A DNA stretch of 48,416 nt from Haliea sp. (GCA_024642265.1 JAHEBL010000017.1:1-48416), one strand, 5' to 3'. Shown: positions 1-8,699, counted from the stretch's first letter. A program made the numbers and translations. The notes: a model not told the origin generated them from the letters alone.

Positions 1-143
1 CGGTGGCCAGCGCCCTGATTTCCGAACAGGCCTCACTGCTGATCCAGGCCACCACCATCATCACTCTGCTGGTGTCGTCCTACATCGTGGTGCTCAACTA
101 CCCTACCCCGATTGCTATTTCGGATCGTTTGCGCAGGGATTAG
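1..143 (+). CDS. C-terminal end of a multi-pass membrane protein, possibly a cation:proton antiporter (partial)
   Basis: The window opens inside a reading frame whose first full codon is at 3 and whose TAG stop is at 141-143, leaving 46 residues. What is visible is one long hydrophobic stretch (from about LLIQATTIITLL to YIVVL), then a short tail NYPTPIAISDRLRRD. The charged Arg/Asp end after a helix fits the last transmembrane segment and cytoplasmic tail of a transporter. The tail resembles, from memory, C-termini of gammaproteobacterial cation:proton antiporters, but no functional motif lies in the visible part, so that identity is a guess. The gene runs towards etfA on the other strand, and the intervening 600 bases hold two large hairpin elements rather than an ordinary plus-strand terminator. 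Confidence 0.55.
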   Translation, partial: VASALISEQASLLIQATTIITLLVSSYIVVLNYPTPIAISDRLRRD

Positions 144-251
144 CGTTTTTGGTACGCATGCATTGGGTAGCCTGGACCCCGCAAAGCACCGTGGGTAGAT
201 TTGCTGATCCCTTGCAGTTACAGCAAAACGGCTCGGATGTTTCCTGCGCCA

Positions 252-432
252 GGCGGCGGCGAGAAGGCGGCCCGGATCGGCCATAGCTCCACAAAAAAAC
301 TCGGCTGCTGCGCAACTCGACCAAAATTGCTGCGCAATTTTTGGGACTCGAACAGTGCTCGCAGAAAGCCCCGAGTTTCTTTGTGGAGCTAAACATGGCC
401 CGATTGATCCGGGCCGCCTTCTCGCCACCGCC
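252..432 (-). repeat. Long covarying hairpin element, copy A
   Basis: A 181-base imperfect palindrome. The outer stem is 27 base pairs with one mismatch (252-278 with 406-432). A second stem of 17 pairs (288-304 with 371-387) and an apical hairpin (323-330 with 334-341, loop TGC) are nested inside. Read on the minus strand it shares with copy B (493-675) the single-stranded or bulged islands GGCCATGTTTAGC, GGGGCTTTCTGCGAG, ACTGTTCGAGTCCCAA, GGTCGAGTT and GCTATGGCCGAT, while the stems between them differ in sequence but stay paired. The flanks 144-251 and 433-492 contain nothing recognisable except a small stem 467-474/490-497. The family is not recognised. It could be a structured RNA, a miniature mobile element, or a bidirectional 3'-end structure. 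Confidence 0.75.
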
Positions 433-492
433 TTCCCATTGAGCATGAAATTTTTCTGCCGCTGCTCCACCTCTTTCTAAATGACGATCAGA

Positions 493-675
493 GGTGGTGC
501 CGGCGGGGTCCCCAAAATCGATTAGGCCATGTTTAGCGGAGCAAACCCATTCGGGGCTTTCTGCGAGGACTGTTCGAGTCCCAATTTTTCGCGAAGCGAA
601 AAATGGTCGAGTTCCGCAGCAGCCGAATGGGTTTGCGGAGCTATGGCCGATTTAGGGGACCCCGCCGGCACCACC
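493..675 (+). repeat. Long covarying hairpin element, copy B
   Basis: A 183-base palindrome closed by a perfect 21-base-pair stem (493-513 with 655-675). It is followed inwards by a perfect 13-pair stem (541-553 with 624-636), a short stem CTGCG/CGCAG (561-565 with 615-619) and a 9-pair apical hairpin (584-592 with 596-604, loop GAA). It is the same element as 252-432 in the opposite orientation: the internal islands are identical, but three separate helices have different sequences that remain complementary. That pattern points to selection on structure in RNA or single-stranded DNA. No clear target-site duplication flanks it. Confidence 0.75.
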
Positions 676-691
676 GTTTTTCAAAAACCAA

Positions 692-720
692 AACCAAAAA
701 AAACCGGCACGAAGCCGGTT
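692..720 (-). terminator. Rho-independent terminator of etfBA
   Basis: A 7-base-pair stem AACCGGC/GCCGGTT (702-708 with 714-720) with a 5-base loop. On the minus strand it is followed by a run of eight T. It lies 21 bases beyond the etfA stop and points the right way for the etfBA transcript. Confidence 0.85.
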
Positions 721-741
721 TCTTTCGAAGCAGGAAAAAGA

Positions 742-1671
742 CTACAGCTTGGCTTCCAACTCGGGCAAGGCGTTGAACAGATCTGCGACAAGACCGTAGT
801 CCGCAACCTGGAAGATAGGCGCGTCCTCGTCCTTGTTGATCGCCACGATCACCTTGGAGTCTTTCATACCGGCCAGGTGCTGGATTGCACCGGAAATGCC
901 GACAGCGATGTACAGGTCCGGAGCGACGATCTTGCCGGTCTGGCCGACCTGCATGTCGTTAGGTACGAAGCCCGCATCCACGGCCGCGCGGGACGCGCCG
1001 ATGGCGGCACCCAGCTTGTCGGCGATACCGTCGAGCAGCTTGAAGTTTTCACCATTCTGCATGCCGCGACCACCGGAGATGACAATCTTGGCGGAAGTCA
1101 GCTCGGGCCGGTCGGAAACAGCAACCTCTTCACCGACGAAGGATGAAAGACCCGCGTCGTGAACGGCGCTGACTGCTTCGATAGTGGCTGAGCCGCCCTC
1201 GGCCGGTGCCGCATCGTAAGCTGTAGTGCGCACGGTGATGACTTTCTTGGCGTCAGTGCTTTTCACTGTAGCGATGACGTTACCCGCGTAGATCGGGCGC
1301 TTGAAAGTATCGGCTGATTCCACCGAGGTAATCTCGGAGATTTGCGCGACGTCCAGCAGGGCAGCTACCCGTGGCATGATGTTTTTACAATTGGAAGTGG
1401 CGGGCGCGATGATGTTGTCGTAGGCAGCGCCAACTTCTGCTATCAACAGGCTGACGTTTTCCGCCAACTGGTGTTCGTAGGCGGCGTTGTCTGCCACCAG
1501 CACCTTGCCCACGCCGGGGACCTTGGCGGCTGCATCTGCGGCGCCACCGCAATTCGCGCCAGCGACAAGAATGTCGATCCCGGCGCCCATGGCCTGTGCA
1601 GCGGCTACCGCATTGAGTGTGGCAACTTTAAGGCTGCTGTTGTCGTGTTCTGCAATTACCAGAGTGCTCAT
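742..1671 (-). CDS. etfA: Electron transfer flavoprotein alpha subunit
   Basis: 309 residues, full length for EtfA/FixB. With EtfB it forms the soluble FAD- and AMP-containing heterodimer that takes electrons from acyl-CoA and other dehydrogenases and passes them to ETF-quinone oxidoreductase. The N-terminal half is the variable alpha/beta domain starting [10 protein letters not shown]. The C-terminal FAD domain (about 190-309) has VISGGRGM, the [10 protein letters not shown] loop and the family signature [13 protein letters not shown]. The ATG start overlaps the etfB stop by one base (TGATG), so the two are translationally coupled. A clear terminator follows at 692-720. The partner oxidoreductase is divergently encoded at 2697. 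Confidence 0.97.
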   Translation of the reverse strand: MSTLVIAEHDNSSLKVATLNAVAAAQAMGAGIDILVAGANCGGAADAAAKVPGVGKVLVADNAAYEHQLAENVSLLIAEVGAAYDNIIAPATSNCKNIMPRVAALLDVAQISEITSVESADTFKRPIYAGNVIATVKSTDAKKVITVRTTAYDAAPAEGGSATIEAVSAVHDAGLSSFVGEEVAVSDRPELTSAKIVISGGRGMQNGENFKLLDGIADKLGAAIGASRAAVDAGFVPNDMQVGQTGKIVAPDLYIAVGISGAIQHLAGMKDSKVIVAINKDEDAPIFQVADYGLVADLFNALPELEAKL

Positions 1672-2420
1672 CAGATTACTTTCGCCTCGTTCTTCAGTTT
1701 GTCGACCAGTTGCTCCACATCAGCAACCTTGATACCTGCCTTGCGCTCGGCCGGCGGCTCTACCTTCACCTGCGTCAGGTGAGAGGTAACCGCAACACCG
1801 AGATCTTCCGGTGTATATACGTCCAGCTGCTTTTTCTTGGCTTTCATGATGTTGGGCAAGGAAGCGTAGCGCGGCTCATTCAGGCGCAGGTCGGTGGTGA
1901 CGATGGCCGGGAGGTTCAGGCTAAGGGTCTGCAGGCCGCCGTCCACCTCACGGGTGACGTTCAATTTGTCGCCGTCCACCGATATTTCGGAAGCAAACGT
2001 ACCCTGGGGCATGTTGGCCAAAGCGCCCAGCATCTGTCCGGTTTGGTTGTTGTCACCATCAATGGACTGCTTGCCGAGAATAACCAGTTGGGGCTGCTCT
2101 TTGTCGACCACGCCTTTCAGCAACTTCGCGACCACCAGCGGCTCGACCTGGCCATCGGTTTCCACCTGGATTCCCCGGTCGGCGCCCAGCGCCAGCGCGG
2201 TGCGAATCTGCTCCTGGCAGGATTTGTCGCCAACTGAAACGGCGATCACTTCAGTAGCGGTGCCCGCCTCTTTCAGGCGCACGGCCTCCTCTACAGCGAT
2301 TTCACAGAAGGGGTTGATAGCCATCTTGACGTTGTTCAGGTCAACATTACTACCATCGGCTTTCGCACGAACCTTGACGTTGTAGTCAACAACGCGTTTA
2401 ACGGCTACAAGAACCTTCAT
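1671..2420 (-). CDS. etfB: Electron transfer flavoprotein beta subunit
   Basis: 249 residues, the usual length. EtfB supplies the AMP-binding half of the ETF heterodimer and the docking surface for dehydrogenases. It begins [14 protein letters not shown] and carries [18 protein letters not shown], typical of the family, and the EtfB signature region around [20 protein letters not shown]. It is the first gene of the etfBA pair, has a ribosome-binding site AGGGAGAA upstream, and is divergent from the ETF-quinone oxidoreductase gene, with 276 bases between the two starts. Confidence 0.97.
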   Translation of the reverse strand: MKVLVAVKRVVDYNVKVRAKADGSNVDLNNVKMAINPFCEIAVEEAVRLKEAGTATEVIAVSVGDKSCQEQIRTALALGADRGIQVETDGQVEPLVVAKLLKGVVDKEQPQLVILGKQSIDGDNNQTGQMLGALANMPQGTFASEISVDGDKLNVTREVDGGLQTLSLNLPAIVTTDLRLNEPRYASLPNIMKAKKKQLDVYTPEDLGVAVTSHLTQVKVEPPAERKAGIKVADVEQLVDKLKNEAKVI

Positions 2421-2500
2421 GGATTCTCCCTAGTTTTTCAGGTGGGTAATCAAGGCACAGTCACTTGAAGTGGGCTGCGTCAGCGTAATTTCGGCTGGGT

Positions 2501-2529
2501 ATGATGCCGACTAAAGTACGGCGGGTCAA
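2501..2529 (-). promoter_or_regulatory. Candidate sigma70 promoter of etfBA
   Basis: On the minus strand TTGACC (2524-2529) is followed after 17 bases by CATCAT (2501-2506), about 80 bases before the etfB start. The -35 is near consensus; the -10 is weaker. Confidence 0.4.
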
Positions 2530-2593
2530 TAGCGGCCCGGCACTGCTCGAAGCGCGTTTACCCCTGATCACAGCGCCTGGCGGGCATCCGCAA

Positions 2594-2625
2594 TTATGGC
2601 TTTTTATCCATAAAAATTATATACT
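2594..2625 (+). promoter_or_regulatory. Candidate promoter and operator-like palindrome ahead of ETF-quinone oxidoreductase
   Basis: A -10-like TATACT at 2620-2625 lies about 70 bases before the gene. Just upstream is the inverted repeat TTATGG-N8-CCATAA (2594-2599 and 2608-2613), which would cover the spacer and -35 region, a position typical for a repressor site. The -35 itself is poor. The regulator is unknown. Confidence 0.4.
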
Positions 2626-2696
2626 TGCGCCCCTTCTATACGCCGCCGCCCGCACGGGACCCGGCGCTTCCCCACCGAGCTAGAGAGGACAGGATT

Positions 2697-4349
2697 GTGG
2701 ATCGAGAATCTATGGAGTTTGACGTTGTTATTGTGGGTGCAGGACCTGCCGGACTCTCCGCTGCCTGCCGCATAATGCAACTGGCCAAGGAAAGGGAGCA
2801 GGAAATCACGGTTTGTGTGGTGGAGAAAGGCTCCGAGGTGGGCGCACACATCCTGTCTGGTGCGGTGCTGGAACCGCGCGCGTTGAACGAATTATTTCCC
2901 GACTGGAAAGAACTGGGAGCCCCATTGAATACCCCGGTGAAGGAAGACAAGTTCTTTTTCTACCTCAGCGCCACCAGGGCGATCAAGCTCCCCAACTTCT
3001 TCATCCCCAAACCCACTCATAATGAAGGCAACTATATCGTCTCCATGGGTAACGTCTGTCGCTGGCTGGCGGAACAGGCAGAAGGCCTCGGCGTTGAGGT
3101 TTACCCCGGATTCGCCGCGGCGGAGGTTCTCTTTCACGAGGATGGCCGCGTAAAAGGTATCGCCACCGGGGACATGGGCGTCAGTGCCACTGGTGAGCAC
3201 AAGGACAGCTACATGCCCGGCATGGAACTGCATGCCAAATACACGCTGTTCGCCGAGGGCTGTCGCGGTCACCTGGGCAAGCAGTTGATCGAAAGGTTTT
3301 CGCTGGACGCCGGCAAGGATCCGCAGCACTACGGTATTGGTATCAAGGAAATCTGGGAAATCCCGCCGGAAAAACACCAGCAGGGCCTTGTCATCCATGG
3401 CCTGGGTTGGCCGTTGAGCGAGACTGGTACAGGTGGCGGGGCATTTATGTACCACGCCGATAACAACCAGGTGTATGTCGGCCTGATCGCCGATCTCAAT
3501 TACAGCAACCCGCACATGAGCCCTTTCCAGGAGTTCCAGCGCTGGAAGCACCAGGCGGAAACGGTTAAATACCTCGAGGGTGGCACCCGCATCGTCTACG
3601 GTGCAAGGGCCATAACCAAGGGCGGTCTCAACTCGCTCCCGCGCATGTACTTCCCCGGTGGCCTGTTGATCGGCTGCGATGCCGGCACCCTCAACAGTGT
3701 CAAGATCAAGGGTAACCACACTGCGATGAAAAGCGGCATGCTGGCGGCTGAGTCCGTGGTCGAGGCCCTGGCCCAGGGCGACGCAGCACCCGCAGACCTG
3801 GCCTCCTATGCGGTCAAACTTGAGGCTTCGTGGCTGCACAAGGAACTCTATACAACCCGTAACTTCTCCGGATTCATGCACAAGTTTGGCATCCTGCTCG
3901 GATCCGCCATGGTCTGGATCGACCAGAACATCTTTGGCGGCAAGTTGCCCTTCACCCTGAATGATTCCAGGCCGGACTACGCCGCCATGAAGCCTGCGGC
4001 CGAGAGCAAGAAAATTGATTATCCCAAGCCGGACAACAAAATCAGCTTTGACCGCCTGTCTTCGGTGTTCCTGTCGAACACCAATCACGAGGAGGACCAG
4101 CCCTGTCACCTGACCCTGCTGGACCCGGCTATACCCCTGGCAAGCAACCTGCCGATGTACGATGAACCCGCACAGCGCTACTGTCCCGCCGGGGTTTATG
4201 AAATTGTCGAGGATGCCAGCGGCAAGCGCTTCCAGATAAACGCCCAGAACTGCGTCCATTGCAAAACCTGCGATATCAAGGATCCCGCCCAGAACATCAC
4301 CTGGGTGACCCCTGAAGGATTCGGCGGCCCCAACTACCCCAATATGTGA
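2697..4349 (+). CDS. Electron transfer flavoprotein-ubiquinone oxidoreductase
   Basis: 550 residues from a GTG start at 2697, chosen because AGAGGA sits 7 bases before it and because the Pseudomonas protein has five residues before the MEFDVVIVGAGPAG segment, as here. The enzyme is a monotopic inner-membrane flavoprotein that oxidises reduced ETF and reduces ubiquinone. Seen in the sequence: the N-terminal dinucleotide-binding GAGPAG (FAD), the long quinone-binding middle region, and a C-terminal ferredoxin-like domain with an isolated Cys in RYCPAGVYE and CVHCKTCDIKDP, the four ligands of the 4Fe-4S cluster. It is encoded next to, and divergently from, etfBA, so the complete electron route to the quinone pool is in one locus. 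Confidence 0.96.
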   Translation: MDRESMEFDVVIVGAGPAGLSAACRIMQLAKEREQEITVCVVEKGSEVGAHILSGAVLEPRALNELFPDWKELGAPLNTPVKEDKFFFYLSATRAIKLPNFFIPKPTHNEGNYIVSMGNVCRWLAEQAEGLGVEVYPGFAAAEVLFHEDGRVKGIATGDMGVSATGEHKDSYMPGMELHAKYTLFAEGCRGHLGKQLIERFSLDAGKDPQHYGIGIKEIWEIPPEKHQQGLVIHGLGWPLSETGTGGGAFMYHADNNQVYVGLIADLNYSNPHMSPFQEFQRWKHQAETVKYLEGGTRIVYGARAITKGGLNSLPRMYFPGGLLIGCDAGTLNSVKIKGNHTAMKSGMLAAESVVEALAQGDAAPADLASYAVKLEASWLHKELYTTRNFSGFMHKFGILLGSAMVWIDQNIFGGKLPFTLNDSRPDYAAMKPAAESKKIDYPKPDNKISFDRLSSVFLSNTNHEEDQPCHLTLLDPAIPLASNLPMYDEPAQRYCPAGVYEIVEDASGKRFQINAQNCVHCKTCDIKDPAQNITWVTPEGFGGPNYPNM

Positions 4350-4368
4350 TGCATGCCGCGCGCTGCCG

Positions 4369-4908
4369 CTAGGGTTGCGGCAGCAGTGCGAAGTGGTAGT
4401 CCCCACTGCTGAGCGTGGGGACCCCGTCGCGGTCCGTCGCCAGATCCACCAGCCGGTACCAGGCGGGTCTGGACAACAGGGCGGAGAGGCCATGATCAAG
4501 CCTCAGTGCGGGAATCTCCCCGAGCGACGGTTCAAAAAACAGCGCATGTTGTTCGCCAATCTGCACGGTCTTGCCGGTGTTGAGCGTAGCCTGCAGCAAT
4601 GCACTTTCGCCCTCCGGCACCGGCGACACATCCGTGACAATCAGTGGGTGAAGCTCAACGGATATTCGCCATTTCTCGGCGGGGGTGACAAGGTAGTAGT
4701 CGCCGTCGTCCTCGCGCCGCAGGATGCTTGCAAAGAGCCGCACCAGTGACTCCCGCCGGATAGGACTTCCGTCGTGATACCAGCAGCCGTCAGCGGCTAT
4801 ACGTATAGGGATATCACCCGACAGTTCAGGGTTCCAGAGGTGCAGGGGCGGAGAGTCGAAATTCCGACGCCTCACCTGTTGTTCGATACCCTCCAGTGCA
4901 TCGGCCAT
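4369..4908 (-). CDS. DUF1285 family protein
   Basis: 179 residues from the ATG at 4908, which has a strong ribosome-binding site GGAGGGG just upstream; an upstream in-frame ATG would add 13 residues without one. The protein shows the DUF1285 pattern: PPLHLWNPELSGDIPIRIAADGCWYHDGSPI near the start, then RLFASILRREDDGDYYLVTPAEKWRI. It is predicted cytoplasmic and has no known enzymatic function. Members are widespread in Proteobacteria as small two-domain beta-rich proteins. It converges on the ETF-quinone oxidoreductase gene, with only 19 bases between stops, and sits downstream of serA on the same strand. Confidence 0.85.
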   Translation of the reverse strand: MADALEGIEQQVRRRNFDSPPLHLWNPELSGDIPIRIAADGCWYHDGSPIRRESLVRLFASILRREDDGDYYLVTPAEKWRISVELHPLIVTDVSPVPEGESALLQATLNTGKTVQIGEQHALFFEPSLGEIPALRLDHGLSALLSRPAWYRLVDLATDRDGVPTLSSGDYHFALLPQP

Positions 4909-5006
4909 CGCGTCCCCTCCGGCCGGACACACCCGGCCTCGTATCACAAGCGTAATGTCCCGGCGCCGGCCACCGCGGCGTCCGGATCATCAAAATTGAT
5001 GGCGCT

Positions 5007-6191
5007 TCAGGCGCAGTCGCCGATCAAGCGCACATTGATGACACCGTCCAGCCCGCGCATTTTCGCCAGTACTTCGTCGCTGACATGGGTGTCGATATCA
5101 ATCAGGTTGTAGGCAACCTCGCCGCGGCTTTTGTTCAGCATATCAATCACATTGATGTTTTCATCCGCCAGAATTGCCAGGACGCTGCCCAGGATCCTGG
5201 GCACATTCTCGTTGCTGACGGACAGGCGACAACCACGGACCCGCTCAAGTTCGAGTGTGGGAAAATTGACCGAGTTGCGGATGTTGCCGTTCTCGAGAAA
5301 GTCCCGCAATTGCTCCGCGGCCATGATGGCACAGTTATCCTCTGCCTCATCGGTGCTGGCACCAATATGCGGCATGAGAATAACATCGGGGCGGCCGATA
5401 AGAGCCGGTGATGGGAAGTCTGCGATATACCTGCGCAACTTCCCCGCATCCAGCGCCTTGACCAGGTCGTCCTCGTTGACGATTTCCTGGCGGGCGAAGT
5501 TCAGCAGGCAGGCTCCCGGACGCACTGCTCCGAGCAGCTCGGCATTCACCAGCCCGCGGGTTGAATCCAGTACCGGCAGGTGCAGGGTTATATAATCACA
5601 GCGTGCGAACAGTGCGGACAGCGTATCGGCTTTGCGCACCTTGCTGGAAAGTCGCCACGCCGCCTCTACCGAGAGGGCGGGATCGTAACCAACAACTTCC
5701 ATACCCATGGTCAGTGCCATCTCGGCCACCATCGATCCAATCGCTCCAAGGCCCACTACACCCAGCGTCTTGCCAACCAGCTCATTGCCCTTGAACTGCT
5801 TCTTCTGGGCTTCCAGGGTGCGGTGCATCTCCGCTTTGTCGGTCATGCCCGCCAGGGTATCGACATAGCGAATCCCCTCGACGATACCGCGTGACCCGAG
5901 CAGCATGGCAGTCGCCACGAGTTCCTTGACCGCATTGGCATTGGCACCCGGGGAGTTGAATACGGGTATACCACGGCGTGTACATTCCGCGACTGGAATG
6001 TTGTTTACCCCGGCCCCGGCGCGGCCAATCGCCAGCACTGAATCGGCGATATCGTCGGACTTGAGCTGGTGACTGCGCAACAGGATTGCGTCAGGATGGG
6101 AAAATTCGCTGGCGATCTCATAACAGTCGCGGGGCAGTCGTTCCAGCCCCTTGACTGAAATCTGGTTCAGCGTGAGTACCTTTCTGGCCAT
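5007..6191 (-). CDS. serA: D-3-phosphoglycerate dehydrogenase
   Basis: 394 residues. It catalyses the first step of serine synthesis, oxidising 3-phosphoglycerate to 3-phosphohydroxypyruvate with NAD. The substrate domain is split around the nucleotide-binding domain, which carries VVGLGAIG and the acidic residue of GYDPALS. The D-2-hydroxyacid dehydrogenase catalytic residues appear as Arg in NFARQEIV, a downstream Glu, and His in MPHIGASTDEAEDN. The C-terminal segment from about residue 318 (RLSVSNENVPRILGSVLAILADEN) is an ACT domain, suggesting serine feedback control. It lies 20 bases after ppiD on the same strand and could be co-transcribed with it. Confidence 0.95.
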   Translation of the reverse strand: MARKVLTLNQISVKGLERLPRDCYEIASEFSHPDAILLRSHQLKSDDIADSVLAIGRAGAGVNNIPVAECTRRGIPVFNSPGANANAVKELVATAMLLGSRGIVEGIRYVDTLAGMTDKAEMHRTLEAQKKQFKGNELVGKTLGVVGLGAIGSMVAEMALTMGMEVVGYDPALSVEAAWRLSSKVRKADTLSALFARCDYITLHLPVLDSTRGLVNAELLGAVRPGACLLNFARQEIVNEDDLVKALDAGKLRRYIADFPSPALIGRPDVILMPHIGASTDEAEDNCAIMAAEQLRDFLENGNIRNSVNFPTLELERVRGCRLSVSNENVPRILGSVLAILADENINVIDMLNKSRGEVAYNLIDIDTHVSDEVLAKMRGLDGVINVRLIGDCA

Positions 6192-6211
6192 GCTTACCTC
6201 AAAATAACATC

Positions 6212-8092
6212 TTACATTACGGAAATATCTGCACTCTCGCGCAAGCCACGTTGATATTCACTGTCCACCAATGACGAGTATTCGCTGCTCAACTGGCGCT
6301 GCAGCGATATCTGGGCAGCTGCCTCCAGGGCCTCGAGACTGCCAGGGTTTACCCTGACCAGGGATACCACCTGGGCGTCACCCGATGGGGTCATTACGAA
6401 ATCGACCAGTGTCTGGTCCTGCGCCGGCACTGGCATTTCAAACGCCCTGGCCAGCACCTCCCGCGGCACGGCACCATTGCGCCTGTCGGCTCCCAGCTCT
6501 ACCTGCCAGGTATAGCCGGCGTCTGTCGCCAGCTGCTCGATACTCGCGCCGGAGGCGAGTTCCTGCACTATCCGATCCGCTTCCGCAGCCACCATTGTCC
6601 GGGCCGTCTCTTCAACAATAATTGCCGCGATTTCATCGTGCACATCTGCCAGCTCTCGCAGCTGTGGCGGGTTGTGCTTGCGCATGTGCAGGACCACGAA
6701 CTTGTCTTCGCCAAGTTCAATGACATCGCTGTTATGACCCGCTTCCATGACTTCCTCGGAAAACGCCGCGCCCAGCAGAGCCGGATTGGCAAACAGGCCT
6801 TCCGCCTGGTCACGCGCCACAGGTTCGCTGCGCTTGACTTCCAGATCCAGTTCGCTGGCGGGCCTGTCGAGATTCTCAGCGTTGAACACCAGGTCTTTCA
6901 GGTTCTCCACCACGAGCAGCAGGTCGGTACGGGCCTGGGCAGTCTGCAGCTGCTCTTCAAGCTCGGGACGCAGCTCGTCGAGACCGGGCGCGCTGCCCTC
7001 CCTGCGTTCGGTGACCAGTATCAAATGGGTACCGGCATCCGTCGTCACCGGCGCGGACAGTTCGTTAACGGCGAGGGCGGCCACCGCCTCTTCCATTTCT
7101 GCAGGGAAGGCATCCCCGCTGGAGAAGCCCAGGTCACCGCCACTGGCTGCCGAGCCGACATCGTCGGAAAACTCTGCTGCCACTTCACTAAAAGCGCTTC
7201 CACCTGCCAGCTTTGCCTGGGCGGCCGAGATCCTCTGCTGCAGTGCAGCGGCATCTTCGCCCTCGCGCGCCTCAAACAGGATATGGGAAACGCGATTTTC
7301 CGTCTTGTACTGGGTGTTCTCGATTGCCAGCTGGTAGGCCTCGAGCACCGCGCTCTCTTCCACCGGTTGCCTGAACAGATCCGGCGTGAGCTCTATATAA
7401 TCGAGTTCAACCGACTCTGACGTGCGGAAGTCGTCCTGGTGTTGTGCGTAATAGGCGCTGATCTGTTCCTCAGTAGCTTCCTGCTGGTCGATAAATGTTT
7501 GCAAGGGAATGGTCAGGTAGCGAAGATCGCGCTGTTCGGCATCCACTCGCGCATTCAGGGCCAGCTCCAGAGGCGTGGCAAACTCGCTGCCGGCGAGCCC
7601 GCTGCGCAGCTGGGCAAGGGCGATGTCTTCGCGCAGCGTTTCTTTGAAATATGCGGGGGTATAGCCGGCACTTGACAGCACACTGCTGAACATCTGCGGC
7701 GAAAATTCCCCTTCGATCCGGAACTGCTCCATGCTGCCGATCGTGCTGCCTATCTCCCGATTGGAAACGGCGAGATCCATCGACTCGGCAGACTGCATTA
7801 ACAGCTTCCGCCCAATCAGGGAGTCAAGCGCCTGGCTGGCGATCACCTCGTCATCCAACAGGGTCGGATCGAAATTGTTACCCATCATCGCGATCAAGCG
7901 ACGCTTCTGGGTATTAACCGCCTGCTGCAACTCCTGCGGGCTTACTTCCTCGCCGTTCACCTCGGCGACACCGCCGCCACCGCCACCGACAAGAATGGAT
8001 TCAATACCAAATATTGAAAAAGAAATAACTATCAACCAGACCACAATCTTGATGGCCGGTCCCTGCACATTCTGCCGTATGTTCTGAAGCAT
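6212..8092 (-). CDS. ppiD: Periplasmic membrane-anchored peptidyl-prolyl isomerase PpiD
   Basis: 626 residues, the usual PpiD size. The N-terminus MLQNIRQNVQGPAIKIVVW is followed by a single transmembrane helix (about 15-36) and a glycine run, placing the rest in the periplasm. A SurA-like N-terminal chaperone region follows, then one parvulin domain (about 265-360) with VSHILFEARE, GGDLGFSSGDAFPAEMEEA and a terminal THLILVTERR. PpiD sits at the Sec exit and helps fold secreted and outer-membrane proteins. It follows hupB, as in many gammaproteobacteria, but a terminator separates the two. Confidence 0.95.
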   Translation of the reverse strand: MLQNIRQNVQGPAIKIVVWLIVISFSIFGIESILVGGGGGGVAEVNGEEVSPQELQQAVNTQKRRLIAMMGNNFDPTLLDDEVIASQALDSLIGRKLLMQSAESMDLAVSNREIGSTIGSMEQFRIEGEFSPQMFSSVLSSAGYTPAYFKETLREDIALAQLRSGLAGSEFATPLELALNARVDAEQRDLRYLTIPLQTFIDQQEATEEQISAYYAQHQDDFRTSESVELDYIELTPDLFRQPVEESAVLEAYQLAIENTQYKTENRVSHILFEAREGEDAAALQQRISAAQAKLAGGSAFSEVAAEFSDDVGSAASGGDLGFSSGDAFPAEMEEAVAALAVNELSAPVTTDAGTHLILVTERREGSAPGLDELRPELEEQLQTAQARTDLLLVVENLKDLVFNAENLDRPASELDLEVKRSEPVARDQAEGLFANPALLGAAFSEEVMEAGHNSDVIELGEDKFVVLHMRKHNPPQLRELADVHDEIAAIIVEETARTMVAAEADRIVQELASGASIEQLATDAGYTWQVELGADRRNGAVPREVLARAFEMPVPAQDQTLVDFVMTPSGDAQVVSLVRVNPGSLEALEAAAQISLQRQLSSEYSSLVDSEYQRGLRESADISVM

Positions 8093-8112
8093 GGATATTT
8101 ACTCCGGGAAAC

Positions 8113-8141
8113 TAAAAAAAAAGCGCACCGGGTGAGTGCGC
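8113..8141 (-). terminator. Rho-independent terminator of hupB
   Basis: A GCGCAC/GTGCGC stem (8123-8128 with 8136-8141) is followed on the minus strand by nine T (8122-8114). It lies about 90 bases after the hupB stop and just before ppiD, so it limits readthrough into ppiD. Confidence 0.9.
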
Positions 8142-8229
8142 CTTTCTGTGTGTTCTGGATTTCACTTTTAACCCGGCCGCAGTTCTTTAACAGCGCAGCC
8201 GATTGGGCCGTGAAACCCCCTCCCTCGAC

Positions 8230-8505
8230 TCAGGAGTTTACAGCGTCCTTCAACGCCTTGCCGGCCTTGAAGCCAGGTACGTTGGAAGCCTTGATTTCGA
8301 TTGTTGCGCCGGTCTGCGGGTTACGGCCACTACGAGCACTGCGGTGCTTTACAGCGAATGTGCCGAAACCAACCAGGGATACCTGGTCACCTTTTTTCAA
8401 CGCGTCTGTAATGCTTTCTACAACTGCATCAAGGGCACGGCCAGCAGATGCTTTTGGAAGGTCTGCGGCAGTTGCGATTGCATCGATCAATTCAGTTTTA
8501 TTCAC
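8230..8505 (-). CDS. hupB: DNA-binding protein HU-beta
   Basis: 91 residues, the standard HU length. HU is the abundant nucleoid protein that bends DNA and binds distorted duplexes. It starts [19 protein letters not shown], has the [21 protein letters not shown] segment with the conserved Asn-Pro that intercalates at the tip of the DNA-binding arm, and ends with the [16 protein letters not shown] helix. Its own promoter (8700-8727) and terminator (8113-8141) make it look monocistronic, as expected for a highly expressed gene between lon and ppiD. Confidence 0.98.
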   Translation of the reverse strand: MNKTELIDAIATAADLPKASAGRALDAVVESITDALKKGDQVSLVGFGTFAVKHRSARSGRNPQTGATIEIKASNVPGFKAGKALKDAVNS

Positions 8506-8699
8506 ACTTATCCCCTTGGTAGGTAAAAAATAATGGTCATGGTTTCAACACCCCGGAGTACAGTCTGGTTTTATAAACCCCGGGACAATTCGTTGTCGGG
8601 CGTCACGCCCAGCCTGGAATGGCATCATAGATTGCAAACTGGTGTGGACCCCGATGTTCACGGTTATCACAAAAACACCGCTGTAATCGAACGCACGAC

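Noticed and set aside
567-581. tRNA or tRNA fragment suggested by GTTCGAGTCC
   Set aside because: No acceptor stem, anticodon arm or CCA can be assembled around it.
252-675. CRISPR array or insertion sequence at the repeated elements
   Set aside because: Only two copies exist, in opposite orientation, and they are self-complementary throughout. No spacers, transposase frame or clear target duplication is present.
2892-4499. A 535-codon open frame on the minus strand over the ETF-quinone oxidoreductase
   Set aside because: It is antisense to a gene with complete family motifs, has low-complexity composition typical of a shadow frame in GC-rich DNA, and lacks any domain signal.
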